From the NCBI RefSeq assembly GCF_902506575.1, contig NZ_LR732544.1, positions 492,358-527,860 of the forward strand: 35,503 nucleotides of DNA. Reading direction: 5' to 3'. The notes below the pieces were generated by a model. It searched no databases and had not been told where the DNA came from. It saw only the letters and a program-made list of their open reading frames with translations. The position numbers and the translations under genes were made by a program. How positions within the stretch are numbered: the first letter of the stretch is position 1; the number at the start of each line of letters is the position of its first letter. This document shows, piece after piece, positions 8,137 to 15,480 of this stretch. Source of the DNA: Streptomyces mexicanus. GTDB taxonomy: Bacteria > Actinomycetota > Actinomycetes > Streptomycetales > Streptomycetaceae.

Positions 8137-9141
8137 ATGACCCGCATCGCCATCAACGGCTTCGGCCGCATCGGCCGCAACGTGCTGCGCGCACTGCTGG
8201 AGCGGAACAGCACACTGGAGATCGCCGCCGTCAACGACCTCGCCGACCCGGCCACGCTGGCGCGGCTGCTCTCCTTCGACACCACCGCCGGCCGGCTCGG
8301 CCGCCCGGTGATCGTCGACGGGGACACGCTCGTCGTCGACGGCCGCCGCATCCGGGTGCTCGCCGAACGCGAACCCGCGCGCCTGCCGTGGGCGGAACTC
8401 GGCGTGGACATCGTGCTGGAGGCCACCGGCCGCTTCACCGCCGCCAAGGCCGCCCGCGCCCACCTGGACGCGGGCGCGAAGAAGGTCCTCGTCGGCGCGC
8501 CGTCGGACGGCGCCGACGTCACGCTCGCCTACGGCGTCAACACCGGCGCCTACGACCCCCAGCTGCACACCGTCGTCTCCAACGCCTCCTGCACGACCAA
8601 CGCGCTCGCGCCGCTGGCCGCCGTCCTCGACGAACTCGCCGTTATCGAGCACGGCTTCATGACGACGGTGCACGCCTACACCCAGGAGCAGAACCTGCAG
8701 GACGGCCCGCACCGCGACGCCCGCCGCGCCCGCGCCGCCGCCGTCAACATCGTGCCGACCACGACGGGCGCGGCCAAGGCGATCGGACTGGTCCTGCCGA
8801 ACCTGGACGGCAAGCTGTCGGGCGACTCGATCCGGGTGCCGGTCCCGGTCGGCTCCCTCGTCGAACTCAACACCACCGTCGCCCGCGACGTGACCCGCGA
8901 GGAGGTGCTGCGGGCCTACCGCGCCGCGGCGGACGGGCCGCTCGCCGGCATCCTCGAGTACTCCGAGGACCCGCTGGTCTCCTCCGACATCGTGGGCAAC
9001 CCGGCCTCGTCGATCTTCGACTCGGCCCTCACCCGCGTCGACGGACGCCACGTGAAGGTGGTCGCCTGGTACGACAACGAGTGGGGCTTCTCCCACCGGG
9101 TGATCGACACCCTCGAACTCCTCGCGTCGCACACCCGCTGA
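8137..9141 (+). CDS. gap: Type I glyceraldehyde-3-phosphate dehydrogenase
   Basis: A 334-residue phosphorylating glyceraldehyde-3-phosphate dehydrogenase. It shows I-N-G-F-G-R-I-G-R at the N-terminus (NAD binding), the active-site S-N-A-S-C152-T-T-N motif, catalytic H179 in T-V-H-A-Y-T, and the C-terminal W-Y-D-N-E-W-G-F segment. The length is normal. The ATG is preceded by a strong AGGAGGG. The enzyme interconverts glyceraldehyde-3-phosphate and 1,3-bisphosphoglycerate. It is not in a glycolytic operon (no pgk or tpi nearby), so it may be a secondary isozyme, perhaps under the upstream GlxA regulator. NAD versus NADP preference was not determined. Confidence 0.95.
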   Translation: MTRIAINGFGRIGRNVLRALLERNSTLEIAAVNDLADPATLARLLSFDTTAGRLGRPVIVDGDTLVVDGRRIRVLAEREPARLPWAELGVDIVLEATGRFTAAKAARAHLDAGAKKVLVGAPSDGADVTLAYGVNTGAYDPQLHTVVSNASCTTNALAPLAAVLDELAVIEHGFMTTVHAYTQEQNLQDGPHRDARRARAAAVNIVPTTTGAAKAIGLVLPNLDGKLSGDSIRVPVPVGSLVELNTTVARDVTREEVLRAYRAAADGPLAGILEYSEDPLVSSDIVGNPASSIFDSALTRVDGRHVKVVAWYDNEWGFSHRVIDTLELLASHTR

Positions 9142-9189
9142 CCGGGCCGACGGCCTGCCCGCTCCCGGCCGGGCGGCGTGGCGTCGCGG

Positions 9190-9510
9190 CCCACGCGGAC
9201 CGGTGCGCCGGTGCGGGCCGCGACGTCCTCCACGGTGACACCGGGGGCGGTCTCCACCAGGGCGAGGCCGTCCTCGGTGGCGTCCAGGCGGCGAGGTCGG
9301 GGCTGATCCGGTTCACGCACCGCTCGCCGGGCAGCGGCAGCGTGCACTCCGTGCGGATCTTCGCGCTGCCGTCCTGGACGTAGGGGCGGCCGCCGAAGTC
9401 CCGGGTCTCCTTCGGGCGGGGACGCGACGGCGACCGTGCCGTCGGGGGCGTAGCGCCGGGGCAGGCCGCCCCGGGCCACCTGGGTGCCGACGCCGGCCGG
9501 GGTGCCGGCG
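9190..9510 (-). pseudogene. Fused relic of 3-oxoacid CoA-transferase subunits A and B
   Basis: Reading leftwards, one frame gives the end of a CoA-transferase A subunit (A-G-V-G-T-Q-V-A-R-G-G-L-P-R-R-Y-A-P-D-G). After a frame change, K-E-T-R-D-F-G-G-R-P-Y-V runs directly into B-subunit sequence (Q-D-G-S-A-K-I-R-T-E-C-T-L-P-L, then R-C-V-N-R-I). After another frame change, D-A-T-E-D-G-L-A-L-V-E-T-A-P-G-V-T-V-E-D-V-A follows. A large internal deletion therefore joined the 3' part of the A gene to the 3' part of the B gene, and at least two frameshifts followed. The A-subunit start, most of B and the B C-terminus are gone. Such enzymes activate 3-oxoadipate or acetoacetate with succinyl-CoA. The boundaries are approximate. 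Confidence 0.75.
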
Positions 9511-9531
9511 CGCACCGGCCTGCGCGCCCTG

Positions 9532-10284
9532 TCACGTCGCCGCCTCGCGCAGGGCGTCGGACACGGACTTCACACCGCCGTGCGCGGTGAGCCCGCCGTC
9601 GACGGGGATGTCGGCGCCGGTGATGAACGACGCCTCCTCGGACAGCAGGAACACCACGAGCGGGGCGACCTCGTCGACGGTGCCGGTGCGGCCGAGCGGT
9701 GTCTCCCGGACGTTGGCCTCGCGGAAGGCCGGTGCGGCACAGGCGGTCATCTCGGTCTCGATGTAGCCGGGGTGGATGGTGTTCACGCGGATGCCGCGCG
9801 GCCCCAGTTCCAGCGCCGCCGTCCGTGACAGGCCCCGCAGGCCCCACTTGCTGGCGGTGTAGGCGACCGGGTAGTGCGCGGTGAGCGCGGCGGAGGAGCC
9901 GACGTTGACGATGGAGGAGCCCGGAGGCATCAGCGGGGCGAGGTGCTGGATGCCGAGCAGGGCGCCGGTGACGTTGACCGCGTGCACCCGGTCGAAGTCC
10001 GCGGCGCGGACCTCGCCGAGGCGCGCGCGCCAGGTGACGCCGGCGTTGTTGACCAGGCCGTGCACCCGACCGTACGCCTCCTTCACCTCGGCGGTGAGCG
10101 CCGCCCAGTCCTGTGCGCTGGTGACGTCGAGGCGGCGGCAGTTCCCCTCGGGCCGGACGTCGGTGGCGACGACACGGGCGCCCTGCCGGGTCAGGGCCTC
10201 CACCTCCGCCGCGCCCTGGCCGCGGGCGGCCCCGGTGACGACGACCACCTTGCCCAGCAGCCGCTGGGGGCGCAGTTCGCTCAC
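9532..10284 (-). CDS. SDR family oxidoreductase (last gene of aromatic operon)
   Basis: A 250-residue classical short-chain dehydrogenase. It has the nucleotide-binding motif T-G-A-A-R-G-Q-G (residues 17-24), N-N-A-G (79-82), the catalytic Y142-x3-K146 with S130 before it, and H-P-G-Y-I-E-T-E-M after strand 6. Acidic D42 after strand 2 suggests NAD rather than NADP. The GTG start at 10284 overlaps the stop of the upstream fumarylacetoacetase-like gene (GTGA), which shows translational coupling. It would oxidise or reduce an alcohol/ketone in the same pathway; the substrate is unknown. The product closely resembles actinobacterial 3-oxoacyl-ACP-reductase-like or hydroxysteroid-type SDRs, so sequence alone does not fix specificity. 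Confidence 0.88.
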   Translation of the reverse strand: MSELRPQRLLGKVVVVTGAARGQGAAEVEALTRQGARVVATDVRPEGNCRRLDVTSAQDWAALTAEVKEAYGRVHGLVNNAGVTWRARLGEVRAADFDRVHAVNVTGALLGIQHLAPLMPPGSSIVNVGSSAALTAHYPVAYTASKWGLRGLSRTAALELGPRGIRVNTIHPGYIETEMTACAAPAFREANVRETPLGRTGTVDEVAPLVVFLLSEEASFITGADIPVDGGLTAHGGVKSVSDALREAAT

Positions 10285-11252
10285 GGCCGCTCCCGCGACC
10301 GGCGCCGGCCCGCGGGGAGGGGGACGGGATCGGCGCCCGGCACCACGGTGTTGGACACGGTGCCGATGCCCTCCACGGTGAGCGTGACGGTGTCGCCGGG
10401 CTTCAGCGGCGGCGGTGTCCGCTCGCCGCGCAGGCCCCACAGCTCGGCCAGGCAGCCGCCGTTGCCGCAGGTGCCCGAGCCGAGCACGTCCCCGGGCGCG
10501 ACCCGGGTGCCGCGCGAGGCGTAGGCGACCATCTCCTCGAACGTCCAGCTCATGTTGGACAGCAGGTCCCTGCCGACGACCTCGCCGTTGACCTCGGCGG
10601 TCAGTGCCAGCCGCAGGAAGCCCTCGTCGTCGCGGTAGGGCTCCAGCTCGTCGGCGGTGACCAGGTACGGGCCGAGCGTGGTGGCGGTGTCCTTGCCCTT
10701 GCACGGGCCGAGACCCACCTTCATCTCGGCGGACTGCAGGTCGCGGGCGGACCAGTCGTTGAAGACGGTGTAGCCGACGATGTGGTCGCGGGCCTGGTCG
10801 GGGGTGAGGTCGCGCCCCTCGCGGCCGATGACTGCGCCGACCTCCAGCTCGAAGTCCAGCACCTTCGAGCCGGGTGGGACGGGGATGTCGTCGTGCGGGC
10901 CGTACACGGCGTGCGGGTTGGTGAAGTAGAACGTCGGCGCGGCGTACCACTGCTCGGGCACTCCGGCGGCCCCGTCGACGGAGCGCCGTACGCCCTCGAC
11001 GTGTTCCTCGAAGGTGACGAAGTCCCGTATCGAGGCGGGGGCGAGCGGGGGCAGCAGCCGGACTTCGCGGACGTGCGGACCGGGCGGCGCGTCCAGGGCG
11101 ACGGCACCGGCGTCGAGCAGCGCCCGCAGTCCCTGCCCGGAGGCGAGCACCTCGGTGAGGGAGCGGACGCCGGGCAGCGGGTGGAGCACGTCGTCGTCGC
11201 CGACGACGGCGAGGCGGGTGCGGTGCTGGTGTGCGTAGGCGGCGAAGCGCAT
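10281..11252 (-). CDS. Fumarylacetoacetate hydrolase family protein (second in operon)
   Basis: A 323-residue member of the fumarylacetoacetate hydrolase superfamily. The metal-binding core is visible: F-T-N-P-H-A-V-Y-G-P-H-D-D-I near residue 110, then L-D-F-E-L-E-V-G-A-V-I-G (acidic ligands), G-Y-T-V-F-N-D-W-S-A-R-D-L-Q and G-S-G-T-C-G-N-G-G-C. Family members cleave C-C bonds of, hydrate or decarboxylate diketo acids after ring opening, using Mg or Mn. The N-D-W-S-A-R-D-L-Q segment is typical of the fumarylacetoacetase-like branch. It overlaps the SDR gene by 4 bases and follows the dioxygenase gene after 98 bases. It would act on the ring-fission product or an isomer; the exact reaction is not determined. 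Confidence 0.9.
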   Translation of the reverse strand: MRFAAYAHQHRTRLAVVGDDDVLHPLPGVRSLTEVLASGQGLRALLDAGAVALDAPPGPHVREVRLLPPLAPASIRDFVTFEEHVEGVRRSVDGAAGVPEQWYAAPTFYFTNPHAVYGPHDDIPVPPGSKVLDFELEVGAVIGREGRDLTPDQARDHIVGYTVFNDWSARDLQSAEMKVGLGPCKGKDTATTLGPYLVTADELEPYRDDEGFLRLALTAEVNGEVVGRDLLSNMSWTFEEMVAYASRGTRVAPGDVLGSGTCGNGGCLAELWGLRGERTPPPLKPGDTVTLTVEGIGTVSNTVVPGADPVPLPAGRRRSRERP

Positions 11253-11350
11253 GGGCGGCTCCTGGCGAAGCGGGCGCCAGGGCGCGGCGGCACTGTGTCA
11301 GGGCAGGTGACAGGCCGGCCGCGCCCCGGAGCGAGGGGGAGAAGGGAGGA

Positions 11351-12289
11351 TCAGACCGGCGGGGCGACGAAGCAGCCGCGGTCGGGGTCGTTGAAGGACT
11401 CCTTGGCGACGAGTTCGTTCATCGGGTTGGCGGTGCCCCACTGGTCGGTGACCTCGGGCTGGGAGAAGTCGTACACGTGCGGGTGCCAGGTGTCCTCGTC
11501 CAGGCACTCCAGCTCGGTGGTGTACTCGACGGTGTTGCCGTGCGGGTCGAGGAAGTAGGTGAAGGTGTTGTCACCGGCCATGTGCCGGCCCGGGCCCCAG
11601 ATCTTCCGGTAGCCGGCGCGCATCACCCGGCCGGAGCCGCGCATGTACTCGTCCAGGCCGCGCATCTCGAAGGAGACGTGGTGCAAGGAGGTGTGCGGGC
11701 CCTGCGCGATCGCCATCGAGTGGTGCTGGTCGGAGATCCGCATGAAGTGCATGACCTCGCCCATGTGCGGCGAGCTGAGTGTGTCGGACAGCCGGAAGCC
11801 GAGGTGCCGCTCGTACCACTGGCGGGGCCGGTTCAGGGCGGGGGAGTTGAGCACGACGTGGCTCAGCTTGACCGGGATCGACTCCCGCTCCTCGATCTTG
11901 CGGTGTTGCCGCACCCGGACGTCGGCGGACACCTCGATGGTGCGGCCATCGACGTCGAAGAAGCGGAAGCCGTAGCCGCCGCCGGGTGTGTCGACGTTCC
12001 CCGGCCGCGAGATCAGCTGGACGCCGCCGGCCAGCAGCCGTTCGGCGAGCGTGTCGACGTCGGCCGGGCTCGCGGCGCCGTAGGAGACGAGGTCCAGGCG
12101 CTTCTCCTCGGCCTTGCGCAGCCGCACGACGTACTGTTCGGGGCTGCCCTCGGCGGCCAGGAAGGAGATCCCGGAGTCCTCGGCGACCTTGGTCAGGCCC
12201 CAGACGCCGGCGTAGAAGTCGAGCTGCTTGTCGTAGTCGGGCACGGCCAGGTCGACGTGCCTCAGGTGGGTGAGCAGGCGTGCGCTCAT
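11351..12289 (-). CDS. Type I extradiol ring-cleavage dioxygenase (VOC superfamily)
   Basis: A 312-residue two-domain vicinal-oxygen-chelate dioxygenase. The N-terminal module starts L-R-H-V-D-L-A-V-P-D; the C-terminal module holds the probable Fe(II)/Mn(II) triad H144 (L-S-H-V-V-L-N), H203 or H204 (S-L-H-H-V-S-F-E-M) and E255 (P-H-G-N-T-V-E-Y). Length and two-module layout match catechol 2,3-dioxygenase-type enzymes that open a dihydroxylated ring next to the two hydroxyls. The ATG is preceded by GAGGAGG. It sits between the amidohydrolase (13-base gap upstream) and a fumarylacetoacetase-like gene. The substrate, presumably the ortho-diol made by the FAD monooxygenase, is not known. Confidence 0.9.
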   Translation of the reverse strand: MSARLLTHLRHVDLAVPDYDKQLDFYAGVWGLTKVAEDSGISFLAAEGSPEQYVVRLRKAEEKRLDLVSYGAASPADVDTLAERLLAGGVQLISRPGNVDTPGGGYGFRFFDVDGRTIEVSADVRVRQHRKIEERESIPVKLSHVVLNSPALNRPRQWYERHLGFRLSDTLSSPHMGEVMHFMRISDQHHSMAIAQGPHTSLHHVSFEMRGLDEYMRGSGRVMRAGYRKIWGPGRHMAGDNTFTYFLDPHGNTVEYTTELECLDEDTWHPHVYDFSQPEVTDQWGTANPMNELVAKESFNDPDRGCFVAPPV

Positions 12290-12302
12290 GGTGGGTGCCT
12301 CC

Positions 12303-13352
12303 TCAGGCGGGGGTGAGGTGGAGCAGGGCGGCGGCGGTGCCGCCGCGGACGGCCTCGACGTCGGCCTCGGGCAGCCGCGCGGCGCGCAGCGCGCCGAGCG
12401 GGTCCTCGGTGCCCATGTCGAAGGGGAAGTCGGAGCCGAGCAGCACCCGGTCGGCACCGGCCACCCGGACCAGTTCCCGCAGCACGTGCGGGTCGTGGAC
12501 GAGGGAGTCGAAGTACAGCCGCTTGAGATAGCTGCTGGGCGGGTGCGCGCAGCCGGCGCCCGCGTCGGAGCGGGTGCTCCAGGCGTGGTCGGAGCGGCCG
12601 ATGTGGGTGGGCAAATAGCCGCCGCCGTGCGCGGCGATCACCTTCAGGCCCGGGTGCCGGTCGAGGACACCGGAGAAGATCAGATGGGACAGGGCGACGG
12701 CGTTCTCGGTGGGCTGGCCCACCGTGTTGGACAGGTACCACCGGTCCAGCCGCTCGTCCAGGGTGCATCCGAAGGGATGCAGGAAGATCAGCGCGCCCGT
12801 CTCCTCGGCCCGCGCCCACAAGGGCTCGTACGCCGGGTCGGACAGCTCGCGGCCCGGGGCGTGACTGGAGATCTCCACCCCCGCCAGCCCCTGCTCCAGC
12901 GCGTGGTCCAGGGCGGCCGCGGTGAGCCGCGGGTGCTGCAGCGGTACGAGACCGAGGCCGCGCAGGCGCTCCGGGGCGGCCGAACAGTGCGCGGCGGTGG
13001 CCTCGTTGGCCAGCCGGTACACCTTCTCGGCCGTCTCCTCGTCCGTCCAGTAGTGGTAGTGCGACGGGGACGGGCTGACCAACTGCACGTCCACGCCCTG
13101 CGCGTCCATCGCGGCCAGCCGCACGGCGACGTCGGTCAGGCGGGGGATGCGCTGACGCACCATGGGGCCGCTGACGGCGAGCGCCGCGGGCCCGTTGCGC
13201 CGGGCGTCGAGTTCCCGGGCCTCGGTGTGGCCGGGCAGGCCGGTCACCAGGGCGTCGACCTCGGGCAGCAGCACGTGGGCGTGCACGTCGACGGTGGGAC
13301 CGGGACGTGCCCCGGCACCGGTGTGCGGGACGGGCGAGGCGGAGGTGGTCAC
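12303..13352 (-). CDS. Amidohydrolase family protein (ACMSD-like decarboxylase/hydratase)
   Basis: A 349-residue metal-dependent amidohydrolase of the ACMSD (2-amino-3-carboxymuconate semialdehyde decarboxylase) group. The metal ligands can be placed: H24-x-H26 (D-V-H-A-H), H192 (F-L-H-P-F-G), H242 (A-A-H-G-G-G) and D308 (L-L-G-S-D-F-P-F-D). In meta-cleavage pathways this group decarboxylates carboxylated ring-fission products; some relatives (LigJ) hydrate oxalomesaconate and others decarboxylate resorcylate. The GTG at 13352 overlaps the TGA of the upstream monooxygenase by four bases. It suggests the ring-cleavage product carries an extra carboxyl group, but that is inference. Confidence 0.87.
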   Translation of the reverse strand: MTTSASPVPHTGAGARPGPTVDVHAHVLLPEVDALVTGLPGHTEARELDARRNGPAALAVSGPMVRQRIPRLTDVAVRLAAMDAQGVDVQLVSPSPSHYHYWTDEETAEKVYRLANEATAAHCSAAPERLRGLGLVPLQHPRLTAAALDHALEQGLAGVEISSHAPGRELSDPAYEPLWARAEETGALIFLHPFGCTLDERLDRWYLSNTVGQPTENAVALSHLIFSGVLDRHPGLKVIAAHGGGYLPTHIGRSDHAWSTRSDAGAGCAHPPSSYLKRLYFDSLVHDPHVLRELVRVAGADRVLLGSDFPFDMGTEDPLGALRAARLPEADVEAVRGGTAAALLHLTPA

Positions 13353-14479
13353 GGCAGCTCCCTGAGCATCGTCACCGTGCGGGCCATCAGGCCGGGGACG
13401 TCGGCGTCGCGCACCCCGTCGAGCTGCCATCGGCCGATCTGGACGGACGCCTCCACGACGGGGCGCACCCGCCTGATCCGGCGGTCGTGGTACGCCTGGA
13501 ACAGCGCGTCGTCCCAGGTGTCCGCCTCGGTCAGGAGCCGGGCGAGCACGAGTGCGTCCTCCAGGGACAGGGCGGCGCCCTGGGCGAGGGTGGGCGGGCA
13601 GCAGTGCGCGGCGTCACCGACGAGGACGACCCGGCCGCGATGCCAGGAGCCTTCCACCAGCAGCCGGTCGAACCAGGTGTAGTTGACCTCGGCCGGGTCG
13701 GTGATGTGCCGGGTGATCTCCGGCCAGTGGCCGCCGTAGGCGGAGGCCAGACGGCGCATCTCCTCGGCGTAGGTGTCGGCCGGGACGGACGCGCGGTCGC
13801 GGTTGGCCTCCACGACGTACGCGTAGATCGTCGTGTCGCCGGTGGGGCAGTACCCGGCGATGTGGGCGGGGCCGCCGTAGGCGAGGTCGGTGCGGGTCAG
13901 GCCGGCCGGGCGCGGGGCGGCCACGCGCCAGATGGCCATGCCGGTCGGCTCCGGCTCGGCGGTGATGCCGATGGCCGCGCGGGTCGCCGAGTTGAGGCCG
14001 TCGGCGGCTATGACCAGGTCGTAGCGGCGCTCGGTGCCGTCGGTGAAGCGGACGGTGACACCGTCGCCGTCCTGGTCCAGGGACGTGGCCCGGGTGCCCA
14101 GACGGACGCGGGCGCCGCTCGCGCGCACCGCGTCGCTGAGGATGCGCTGCAGCTGCGGGCGCTGCATGCCGACCGTGGCCGGCAGGTCGTCACCGCCGGT
14201 GCGCAGATCGTCCTGGACGTGCAGGACGGTGCCGTCCGGGGCGGTGATGCCGACCGTGTCGAAGGCGAACCCGGACGCCTCCACCTGCTCCCACACGCCC
14301 AGTTCGCGCAGCACCCGCAGGGCGTTGCCCTGGAGGGTGATGCCGGAGCCGGCGGTGGCGTTCCAGTCGTCCTTGGCCTCGATCAGGTCCACGCTCATCC
14401 CGGCCCGGCGCAGCAGGACCGTCCCGGCGGTGCCCGCTGCGCCGCCGCCGACCACCAGGACCGTGCGGGCTGTGCTCAT
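13349..14479 (-). CDS. FAD-dependent aromatic monooxygenase
   Basis: A 376-residue group A flavoprotein monooxygenase. It has the dinucleotide-binding loop V-V-G-G-G-A-A-G (residues 9-16), the D-L-V-I-A-A-D-G (DG) motif near residue 155, and the R-V-V-L-V-G-D-A-A-H (GD) motif near residue 285. This single-component family hydroxylates aromatic acids such as salicylate, hydroxybenzoates and 6-hydroxynicotinate using NAD(P)H. The ATG at 14477-14479 starts right at the FAD fold. It overlaps the amidohydrolase gene by 4 bases. As the only ring hydroxylase of the operon, it should make the diol cleaved by the VOC dioxygenase, so the pathway probably starts from a monohydroxylated aromatic compound. 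Confidence 0.9.
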   Translation of the reverse strand: MSTARTVLVVGGGAAGTAGTVLLRRAGMSVDLIEAKDDWNATAGSGITLQGNALRVLRELGVWEQVEASGFAFDTVGITAPDGTVLHVQDDLRTGGDDLPATVGMQRPQLQRILSDAVRASGARVRLGTRATSLDQDGDGVTVRFTDGTERRYDLVIAADGLNSATRAAIGITAEPEPTGMAIWRVAAPRPAGLTRTDLAYGGPAHIAGYCPTGDTTIYAYVVEANRDRASVPADTYAEEMRRLASAYGGHWPEITRHITDPAEVNYTWFDRLLVEGSWHRGRVVLVGDAAHCCPPTLAQGAALSLEDALVLARLLTEADTWDDALFQAYHDRRIRRVRPVVEASVQIGRWQLDGVRDADVPGLMARTVTMLRELP

Positions 14480-14517
14480 GGGGAACTCCCTTGTTCCGCT
14501 TGGTTGTCCGACGCCGG

Positions 14518-15480
14518 TCACTTGACGGCGATCGGGTTGACGGGCGAGCCGACCGCGCCGGTGATCGGCAGGGGCGCGGCGGTCAGCCAGAACGCGTAGC
14601 GGCCGTCGTCCGCGCAGTCCCCCGCCAGCGCCTCCAGGTCCCACATCTCACCGATCAGCAGGCCCGTGTTGGGGATGGCGACCTGGTGCAGCGGCTGGAA
14701 CGCGTGCTCGAACTCGTTGGGCCGCACCTCGAAGCCCCAGGTGTCGGTGGCGATCGCGGCGATCTCGGTGCGGTGCAGCCAGCCGGCGGTGGTGAAGGAC
14801 AGGCCGGGGGCCGGGCCGCCGGCGTAGTCGCCCCAGCCCTCGCGGCGGGCCCGGGCGAGCTGCCCGGTGCGCACCAGCACGATGTCCCCGCGCTCGACGC
14901 ACACCCCGTGCGCCTCGGCGGTCGCGCTCAGGTGCTCCTCGGTGATCGCGAACGCGTCCGGCAGCTCCCCGCCGTCGCCGATCACCCGGCCCACGTCCAG
15001 CAGCACCCCACGCCCGGCGACGTGCGGGGCCATGTGCTCGATACCGGTGACCAGGTCGCCGTCGGAGGTGACGACCTCCTGCGCGGGCCGCCCGTTCCAG
15101 GCCCTGCCGTGGTCGAAGATGTGCCCGAGCCCGTCCCACTGGGTGGAGCACTGCAACGGCATGGCGATCACGTCGTCGGCGCCGCCGATGCCGTGCGGGA
15201 AACCCTGGTTGCCGAGCGCGGCGTCGGTGCCGGTGTCCAGCATGGTGGGCACGGGGTGGGTGCGCCGCCGCCAGCCCTTCGGCGGTCCGTCCATGTCGAA
15301 CCGCTGCGACAGCGAGAAGCTGACGCCCCGCCGGATCAGGGCCGCGCCCTGGCGGCGCTTGGCCTCGTCGAGGAAGTTGAGGGTGCCGAGCACGTCGTCC
15401 TCGCCCCACCGGCCCCAGTTGGAGTACGCCTTCGCGGCGCGCGCGATGGAGCCCTCCGGGTCGTGGCGGTCCAGGGTCAC
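14518..15480 (-). CDS. Cyclase family protein (kynurenine formamidase-like fold) with altered metal motif
   Basis: A 320-residue protein of the cyclase/kynurenine formamidase superfamily. The canonical metal motif HxGTHxDxPxH is replaced at residues 110-120 by Q110-C-S-T-Q114-W-D116-G-L-G-H120. The aspartate and last histidine remain, but two histidines are glutamines. The protein also has E-R-G-D-I-V-L-V-R-T-G, typical of the family. Known members hydrolyse formamides or cyclic amides (isatin hydrolase, kynurenine formamidase). The substitution suggests changed metal binding or another reaction. The GTG at 15480 overlaps the upstream stop (GTGA); the next gene follows after 38 bases. Its place as second gene suggests action on a pathway intermediate, perhaps hydrolysis or lactone handling. 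Confidence 0.83.
   Translation of the reverse strand: MTLDRHDPEGSIARAAKAYSNWGRWGEDDVLGTLNFLDEAKRRQGAALIRRGVSFSLSQRFDMDGPPKGWRRRTHPVPTMLDTGTDAALGNQGFPHGIGGADDVIAMPLQCSTQWDGLGHIFDHGRAWNGRPAQEVVTSDGDLVTGIEHMAPHVAGRGVLLDVGRVIGDGGELPDAFAITEEHLSATAEAHGVCVERGDIVLVRTGQLARARREGWGDYAGGPAPGLSFTTAGWLHRTEIAAIATDTWGFEVRPNEFEHAFQPLHQVAIPNTGLLIGEMWDLEALAGDCADDGRYAFWLTAAPLPITGAVGSPVNPIAVK

Noticed and set aside
8137..9141. Gap homologue as a self-resistance gene of an antibiotic cluster (such as the pentalenolactone type)
   Set aside because: No biosynthetic genes are nearby and no distinguishing residue could be recognised, so it is called as an ordinary type I enzyme.
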